NCBI GenBank assembly: GCA_964449305.1
Contig: CAYUYM010000208.1
Span: forward strand, 1 to 5,675
DNA length: 5,675 nucleotides
Source of the DNA: CAYUYM01 sp964449305
Lineage (GTDB): Bacteria; Bacteroidota; Ignavibacteria; SZUA-365; CAYQST01
Direction: 5' to 3'
The notes under the pieces were generated by a model. The model was not told the DNA's origin and did no database searches. It worked only from the letters and a program-made list of their open reading frames with translations. The translations under genes and the position numbers were made by a program. Positions 1 through 3,724 of this stretch are shown here, one piece after another; position 1 is the stretch's first letter; the number at the start of each line of letters is the position of its first letter.

Positions 1-63
1 CGGGCTTCTGGTGTGCGATCACCAGGGAGGGGCGACCGATACTGGGTGTGATCGCCTCGTTCC

Positions 64-102
64 TCCCGGTTGGAGTGGCCGCGCCCTGAACCGGGGTTTT
101 TT
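64..102 (+). terminator. Rho-independent terminator of an upstream unit
   Basis: A 7-bp stem, CCCGGTT (65-71) with AACCGGG (89-95), can gain a T-G wobble between 64 and 96. It is followed directly by six T residues (97-102). The 17-base loop can fold further as GGC/GCC (77-79 with 83-85). The T-run gives + strand polarity, so it ends transcription entering from the left. The gene it serves is essentially outside the window. One open frame from base 1 stops at 49-51 and would place the terminator 12 bases downstream of that stop. A second frame stops at 87-89, inside the hairpin. Sixteen to 28 codons are too few to choose between them. Confidence 0.7.
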
Positions 103-204
103 GTAACCACGGGCAGATCCGCGCAGCCAGCGTCGCGAAGGCATGCGGTGGATTGTGGTCATGATCGCATGATCCATCGGAAAAGGTGGTCATTTGCGAC
201 GCAT

Positions 205-235
205 TTTGCGTTTTTCGAAAGACACCGTACCTTTG
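205..235 (+). promoter_or_regulatory. Bacteroidota-type promoter (TTTG / TAnnTTTG)
   Basis: TTTG at 205-208 and TACCTTTG at 228-235 are separated by exactly 19 bases. This matches both elements and the preferred spacing of the primary-sigma consensus described for Bacteroides and Flavobacterium (-33 TTTG, -7 TAnnTTTG). Transcription would begin about 5-10 bases downstream, near 240-245. The promoter sits just before the ATG at 248 and inside the longer open frame that begins with TTG at 194, so it argues against the TTG start. Confidence 0.55.
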
Positions 236-247
236 CACCACAGAAGC

Positions 248-1324
248 ATGCCCGACGGAACATCTGTCGAGTCGACACATGATTCCCTGCCACCTACGTA
301 CACACATGCGATGACACCCTTTGACAAGAGCCTTCCCCCTGGGACACCGATCTACGCTCCGGACACGATACAGGCACGCCTGATTTACACCGCCCAGGTC
401 ACCGAAGACGAGATCGAGTATCTGAAACTGTTCGCCCGTCATTCGGTGGACACGCTTGTCGTGTACAACGTTGTGACACAGAGGCTGGAGTTTTTGAGTC
501 CCTCCTTCGAGCGACTCACGGGTCTGCCAGTGGAGAAGGCCATGATTCTTCCGCTCAACCGGTTGATGGACGAGGAATCCTACCAACGCTTTCATCCCTA
601 CAACGATGCCCGTACGAGACTGATGCTCGAGACACCGGAAATCATCCACCAATACAGTGATGAGCTGACATTGTACCGGTTGGATGGGAGCACATTTCCC
701 GCGGAAGTCTTCACCCATTATTTGCAGCGGGCGGATGGATCGCCCATTGCCGTGGCGGTGTTGCGGGACATCACCGACAGGAAGAATTACGAGGCCTCGC
801 TTGTGAATCTGCTCGAGGAGCAGACTAGGCGAGAGAGGGCGGAAAAGGCCCTCATCCATCAGAAGGAGGAGTTTCTGCGGCAGGAGCTGGAGAAGCGGCG
901 GTCGGAGCTTGTGACCATGGGCGTCACGATCGCGGAGAACAACACGCTGGCGATTGATGTGCTGGTGGAGATCAGCCAGATGGTGAAATCCCTGTCGAAG
1001 GAGGCGCATGATGCCATACGGCCCGTGATACAGCGGTTCAAGAAGAAGCAGTTTCAATCGCGCTGGCCGGGATTGCAGGAGCTGACGGACCTGGAGGGAA
1101 ACGAATTCCTTGCGCTTCTGCAGCGCCGCCATCCTCGCCTCACGAAGCTCGACAGGCAGCTCTGCATGCTGATACGATTGAACCTCACGAACAACGACAT
1201 CGCGCATCTCACCTCCTCGGCGTACGACGCGATACGCAAGGCCAGGACGCGCCTGCGGAAGAAGCTTGGCATCGCCCCAGACATTGATCTTTCCGAATAT
1301 CTTCAGTCGCTGCATTCCGCATGA
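248..1324 (+). CDS. PAS-domain / LuxR-type HTH transcriptional regulator
   Basis: Probable one-component cytoplasmic transcription factor of 358 residues. Residues ~58-179 form a PAS sensor domain, with the typical LSPSFERLTGL core near 83-93. A PAC-like end, VLRDITDRKNYE, lies at 171-182. Residues ~183-225 are rich in Glu, Arg and Leu and should form a coiled-coil dimerisation or signalling helix. The C-terminal part (~265-352) matches the DNA-binding module common in Bacteroidota PAS and TPR regulators: NEFLALLQRRHPRLTKLDRQ, then an HTH with recognition helix SSAYDAIRKARTRLRKKLGI. There is no receiver, kinase or membrane segment. The ligand is unknown; PAS domains sense small molecules, redox state or light. 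Start choice is uncertain. TTG at 194 (376 aa, AAAGGTGG seven bases upstream) lies upstream of the predicted transcription start. ATG 248 gives a nearly leaderless mRNA, and ATG 311 (337 aa) would give a ~70-base leader. All three keep every domain. Function is confident; targets are not known. Confidence 0.88.
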   Translation: MPDGTSVESTHDSLPPTYTHAMTPFDKSLPPGTPIYAPDTIQARLIYTAQVTEDEIEYLKLFARHSVDTLVVYNVVTQRLEFLSPSFERLTGLPVEKAMILPLNRLMDEESYQRFHPYNDARTRLMLETPEIIHQYSDELTLYRLDGSTFPAEVFTHYLQRADGSPIAVAVLRDITDRKNYEASLVNLLEEQTRRERAEKALIHQKEEFLRQELEKRRSELVTMGVTIAENNTLAIDVLVEISQMVKSLSKEAHDAIRPVIQRFKKKQFQSRWPGLQELTDLEGNEFLALLQRRHPRLTKLDRQLCMLIRLNLTNNDIAHLTSSAYDAIRKARTRLRKKLGIAPDIDLSEYLQSLHSA

Positions 1325-1418
1325 CGGGAGCGCACAGCAGCGGGGACGCCGGAGAGTGGGAGGCATGGGCTGCGCCGCAGGCTGCCGGCCGTGGGGGTGG
1401 GTGGGGGCTGGCGTGATG

Positions 1419-1486
1419 GCTTCTAAGAAAGACCTTAAGGTCTTCTAAGAAAGATCTAAGAAGACCTTAAGGTCTTTCTTAGAAGC
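1419..1486. repeat. 68-bp palindrome: 28-bp inverted repeat, 12-base loop
   Basis: The arms 1419-1446 and 1459-1486 are perfect reverse complements over 28 bp, with a 12-base spacer AAGAAAGATCTA. Each arm contains its own 16-bp perfect palindrome, AAGACCTTAAGGTCTT (1429-1444 and 1461-1476). The element can therefore fold as one long hairpin or as two small ones. It starts 94 bases after the stop codon of the PAS/HTH gene. It could end or protect that transcript, but no T-run follows, so it is not a standard rho-independent terminator. Its central 46 bp (1430-1475) recur exactly at 2036-2081. The A+T-rich arms contrast with the G+C-rich surroundings, which suggests an inserted or mobile repeat (REP- or MITE-like). 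I cannot name a family. Confidence 0.9.
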
Positions 1487-1710
1487 TGAGACAGCCGACG
1501 ATCTTCCTGGGAGGACCACGATGCTTCTCTGTCATCCGAAACGCGGAAGCTGCGATCAACGTGTGTTCAACACTCGAACTTCCGGAAATACCATCCTGGT
1601 CATGGCGCGTGACGGACACGCGGCTCCATCCCCTGACTTTTCATTTTCCGCACACACTTCCATGAAGCGCTGTTTTTGTCGGGATTCATCGATGGACTCC
1701 GGATTTCTGG

Positions 1711-1900
1711 GTGGTGCGCGTGGTGCTGAGCGACTGAAGGGCCGCGAGGGGGCGTCGGTGAGCCAACGGCAGCAACCGCGGGCGCATACAGCGGCGCTGT
1801 CGACTGCCGCGCTGACGGCGGGAGGTACATCCTGCGCGTGCTTCAGAACGCCGTGATGCTGCACCTGCGGATGGAGGTGCTGGCACGGGAGTGTGAATGA
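1711..1900 (+). pseudogene. Frameshifted remnant of a T9SS C-terminal sorting domain
   Basis: Joining three frames restores a typical T9SS sorting-domain (Por_Secre_tail) ending. Frame one, 1711-1734, gives VVRVVLSD and is cut by a TGA at 1735-1737. The next frame, from 1734, gives LKGREGASVSQ and then RAHTAALSTAALTAG, up to about 1823. The third frame, from 1823, gives RYILRVLQ, then a final strand HLRMEVLARE, and stops at 1898-1900. This matches the family order: a V-x-L-x-D strand, GRE, an H-T-x-x-L strand, the A-L-x-A-G-x-Y-I-L-R-V hallmark and a last valine-rich strand. It parallels the intact tail of the gene at 2489-3271. Two disruptions, near 1734 and in GCGGGAGG at 1818-1825, make it nonfunctional unless there is sequencing error. 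The body of the protein upstream of 1711 is not recognisable. The stop is followed two bases later by the palindromic array. Confidence 0.65.
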
Positions 1901-1902
1901 AA

Positions 1903-2035
1903 GGCGGATCGGGTGGATCGTAAGGTTACCTTCGCGGATCGATAGGCCGCGAAGTCTCCTTCGGCGGACGGGATAGACCTTAAGGTCTCGTCCTGTGGAT
2001 CGGATGGACCGTGAGGTCTCCTCCGGCGGACGGAT
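1903..2035. repeat. Array of ~30-bp diverged palindromic units
   Basis: Four successive units, 1903-1933, 1934-1962, 1963-1994 and 1995-2024, align to one pattern. It is roughly GGCGGATCGGAT, then AGACCTTAAGGTCT, then CCTYC. The first 11 bases of a fifth unit (2025-2035) run into the 46-bp block at 2036. The third unit has the exact palindrome (1975-1988). The fourth keeps GACC/GGTC around a changed apex (GTGA). The first and second have drifted, with some pairs becoming G-T wobbles and some lost. Spacing is nearly periodic (29-32 bp). The array lies directly after the pseudogene stop. Its origin, whether slippage, repeated insertion or an old structured element, is not decided by the sequence. 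Confidence 0.75.
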
Positions 2036-2081
2036 AGACCTTAAGGTCTTCTAAGAAAGATCTAAGAAGACCTTAAGGTCT
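2036..2081. repeat. Second copy of the 46-bp palindrome core
   Basis: These 46 bp are identical, without a mismatch, to 1430-1475, which lies 606 bp upstream in the same orientation. They form a 17-bp inverted repeat (2036-2052 with 2065-2081) around the same 12-base loop. The extra 11-bp outer arms of the first copy are absent, and the flanks differ completely (CGGAT before, GGCCAG after). The duplication therefore ends exactly at the palindrome edges, which suggests that the 46-bp block is the repeated unit. Its left half also serves as the last unit of the array that ends here. Confidence 0.9.
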
Positions 2082-2330
2082 GGCCAGCTCTCGGAAACCC
2101 ATGCCATCATCACAATCTGCGCATGATGTGGATTCGGATGCCTGTGTCCCCCTACTTGTCCGCCGAAAATGTCCTCCCAACACTTGACGTCATCTGTCGG
2201 AGATGCGATATTGCGATCAGATTCATTCACCCTATGCGGTTCAAGCCCGCCTGGCGCACCACGGTCATCACCCGCACCAAATCCTGCATGGAATCACACA
2301 TCACCTGACAGTAGACCAGTTTGGCGAAAC

Positions 2331-2353
2331 GGCAGCGATTTCGCTGCCATTTT
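2331..2353 (+). terminator. Terminator-like hairpin 1
   Basis: A perfect 7-bp stem, GGCAGCG (2331-2337) with CGCTGCC (2342-2348), has the 4-base loop ATTT and is followed by ATTTT (2349-2353). The short T-tract makes it moderate in strength. It lies 6 bases before a stronger hairpin, so the two form a tandem terminator. Confidence 0.55.
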
Positions 2354-2359
2354 AGGGAG

Positions 2360-2389
2360 GGGGCCGTTGCGAGTCGGCCCCTTATTTTT
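2360..2389 (+). terminator. Rho-independent terminator hairpin 2
   Basis: A perfect 7-bp GC stem, GGGGCCG (2360-2366) with CGGCCCC (2375-2381), encloses the 8-base loop TTGCGAGT and is followed by TTATTTTT (2382-2389). This is a good intrinsic terminator for + strand transcription. No coding region ends just upstream. It must end read-through from the pseudogene region or an untranslated RNA, or act as an attenuator in the leader of the gene that starts 99 bases downstream. Confidence 0.7.
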
Positions 2390-2488
2390 GGTCCGGGGAA
2401 AGAAGAGCGGTGTTTGTTGGAAGTGGAGAATTTTGTTCCTTCCTGATGACCATTTGCCTGATCTGTCCACGGCTGTGAAGTGACCACC

Positions 2489-3271
2489 ATGTCCGCCAAG
2501 AATATTGTCCTCATCATGCTGTTCGTCGTCCTGGCGTCCTTCACCGCACCAGGCCAGGAAAACAACGCGCACAAAGGAAATGTGGCACCGTATGTGGAGT
2601 TGTCCTACGATGGGTTGGTCGCACTCGACGCAGGGGGGACAGCCGAGCTGCCACTCCGCGTTGAATCGGACATGATCATCGGTGGTGTGACTCTGATGTT
2701 TTCCGCATCTCGCACCCTCCGCATCGACACCGCCCGCATGGCCTTCGCCGGCGCACCACCGATCGACATCGTCCACGATCGGGACGGCAGGACTCGTCTT
2801 TACTGGAGCTCGCTGGAATCGCATCGGGTGCCGGAACGCGGCGTGCTGATGACCATCACCGTGTCCGCCGCGCCGGACTTCGACGGACACGAGACGATGC
2901 TGGAGATGACCGACGACTGTGAGAACGAGATCGGGGATCCCGATGGGCACACTCTGCCACATGCGCGCATCCTCCTGCCCTCTGTCGCCCGGAGCGCGGA
3001 GCGGCCCATCCTTGCAGTGTATCCGAACCCCGTGCGGGATGCCGCGACCATCACCTTCGACGTCCCGTACGACGCGATGGTGACGCTGACGCTGCACGAC
3101 ATGCTGGGGAGAGTCATCCTGGAACTCGCGAAGGGAATGCTGACCGGTGGCCGTCACACGTTGGCGATGGAGGCTGCAGCACTGCCGCCTGGCACCTGCA
3201 TCCTGCGAATGGTGATGGAGCGCGACGGGCGCCGCGTGATGCATGAGCGGCGCGTGGATGTGAAGCGATAG
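2489..3271 (+). CDS. Small T9SS-exported protein with cohesin-like domain
   Basis: Predicted secreted protein of 260 residues. An N-terminal Sec signal peptide (MSAKNIVLIMLFVVLASFTA) probably ends near residue 22. Residues ~32-165 look like a cohesin-type beta-sandwich: GGTAELPLRVES is followed by IIGGVTLMFSAS, then a strand reading TRLYWSSLE, then GVLMTITVSA. The domain closes with a CENEIGDPDGHTLP segment, a pattern often seen at the end of such domains in Ignavibacteria-type proteins. After a short linker, residues ~173-260 form a T9SS type A sorting domain, with YPNPVRDAATITF at 178-190, LHDMLGRVI and ALPPGTCILRMV. The protein should cross the inner membrane by Sec and the outer membrane by T9SS, losing its tail. 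An in-frame GTG at 2480 would add three residues; ATG 2489 fits the signal peptide better. No clear Shine-Dalgarno site precedes it, as is common in Bacteroidota. No enzymatic motif is visible, so the role may be adhesion, scaffolding or an unknown structural one. Confidence 0.85.
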   Translation: MSAKNIVLIMLFVVLASFTAPGQENNAHKGNVAPYVELSYDGLVALDAGGTAELPLRVESDMIIGGVTLMFSASRTLRIDTARMAFAGAPPIDIVHDRDGRTRLYWSSLESHRVPERGVLMTITVSAAPDFDGHETMLEMTDDCENEIGDPDGHTLPHARILLPSVARSAERPILAVYPNPVRDAATITFDVPYDAMVTLTLHDMLGRVILELAKGMLTGGRHTLAMEAAALPPGTCILRMVMERDGRRVMHERRVDVKR

Positions 3272-3292
3272 GAGGAGGATTTTTCAAGGTGC

Positions 3293-3323
3293 TTGATTTC
3301 GATTGTGAAAGAGAATAGATTGG
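3293..3323 (+). promoter_or_regulatory. Weak Bacteroidota-like promoter candidate
   Basis: TTG at 3293-3295 and TAGATTGG at 3316-3323 are separated by 20 bases. The second element differs from TAnnTTTG at one position (TTGG for TTTG), and the first is CTTG rather than TTTG. It would start transcription near 3330, toward the large secreted-protein gene. Such a degenerate match can arise by chance. Confidence 0.25.
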
Positions 3324-3456
3324 GGCATTCCGCTTGCATAAGCGAAATAAGCGCTGTTCATTCAATCTCTGACAAACGAACGCAGGTCGCATCCTGCTGC
3401 GTGTGGATCGCGTGGGTTGTCTCTCATGACGTGATCTCCATGCGGAGTGTTCTTTC

Positions 3457-3479
3457 TGTCGTGGTATCCTGCCACGACA
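3457..3479. promoter_or_regulatory. Perfect 8-bp hairpin upstream of the large gene
   Basis: TGTCGTGG (3457-3464) and CCACGACA (3472-3479) are perfect reverse complements around the 7-base loop TATCCTG. No T-run follows, so it is not an intrinsic terminator. It could be an RNA leader structure or a dyad operator for the gene beginning at 3725. There is no direct evidence for either. Confidence 0.35.
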
Positions 3480-3715
3480 TCGTTCGTGGTGCAGTCCATC
3501 GTCTCCTTCAACCCTGTTCGTGAACCTCAGCCACCCGACCATCCACACCTCCGTCCCTTCAGACGTCGCTCTCGCCGCCATCCTTCAGGCTGTTGCCATC
3601 CTGCCTGCCGGAATGCGTGGTGTTTCCTCCTTCACGGTGTGTTCAACACCGATGATCATGGGCGGTGTGCAGTGCGGCCAGGTGTGTCCCTGCTCCGACA
3701 ATCACCACACCATAT

Positions 3716-3720
3716 GAGGA
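3716..3720 (+). promoter_or_regulatory. Shine-Dalgarno-like site GAGGA
   Basis: GAGGA lies 4 bases before ATG 3725 and fixes that codon as the start. The other two genes in the window lack such a site before their ATG. The spacing is slightly short but workable. Confidence 0.5.
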
Positions 3721-3724
3721 TACC

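Larger units (their letters stand above)
1325..2488. other. 1.16-kb intergenic region with palindromic repeats and a decayed gene
   Basis: No intact gene is supported here. Open frames of 60-110 codons exist on both strands, but they overlap one another, cross the hairpins and resemble no family I recognise. The region holds a G-rich tract (1393-1407), the 68-bp palindrome, the T9SS-tail pseudogene, the palindromic array, the second palindrome copy and two terminator-like hairpins, each listed separately. I see nothing identifiable in 1487-1710 or in 2082-2330. The first of these may contain the unrecognisable upstream part of the pseudogene, and the second may contain an untranslated transcript ending at the terminators. 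Confidence 0.7.
3272..3724. other. 453-bp intergenic region with small hairpins
   Basis: No gene is supported. Overlapping open frames near 3293-3743 have rearranged, shadow-like composition, and one of them (ending 3717) stops just before the next start codon without any recognisable domain. Small inverted repeats are CGCTT/AAGCG (3331-3344), CTCC/GGAG (3436-3447) and an 8-bp hairpin at 3457-3479. A weak Bacteroidota-like promoter lies at 3293-3323. If it is real, the following gene has an untranslated leader of about 395 bases. No terminator is evident just after the stop codon at 3271. Confidence 0.6.

Noticed and set aside
1..89. Possible 3' end of an upstream gene in frame 1 (stop 49-51) or frame 3 (stop 87-89).
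   Set aside because: Too short to identify. The frame 3 stop falls inside the terminator stem, and nothing favours frame 1 except its distance from the terminator.
1521..1856. A 111-codon + strand open frame.
   Set aside because: Only its last third matters, and that part is one frame of the broken T9SS sorting domain. The rest matches nothing I recognise, so it is listed within the pseudogene call and not as a gene.
1419..2081. A CRISPR array.
   Set aside because: The repeats are palindromic, diverged and directly abutting, without unique spacers of even length, and there are no cas genes in the window.
2235..2261. A tRNA 3'-end-like string: GGTTCAAGCCC followed by GCGCACCA.
   Set aside because: The T-stem would have only 4 bp if CCA is aligned, no matching 5' acceptor strand (GCGCCAG) is found upstream, and no D or anticodon arm can be drawn. 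It is probably chance. A tRNA-derived attachment-site fragment is conceivable but unsupported.
2294..3244. A 316-codon open frame on the - strand.
   Set aside because: It lies opposite the T9SS cargo gene, has His/Arg/Gly-rich shadow composition and no recognisable domain. The + strand frame has a signal peptide and a sorting domain.
1561..3649. The 13-mer GTGTGTTCAACAC occurs at 1561-1573 and 3637-3649.
   Set aside because: One shared 13-mer in a window this size is within reach of chance, and the flanks do not align.
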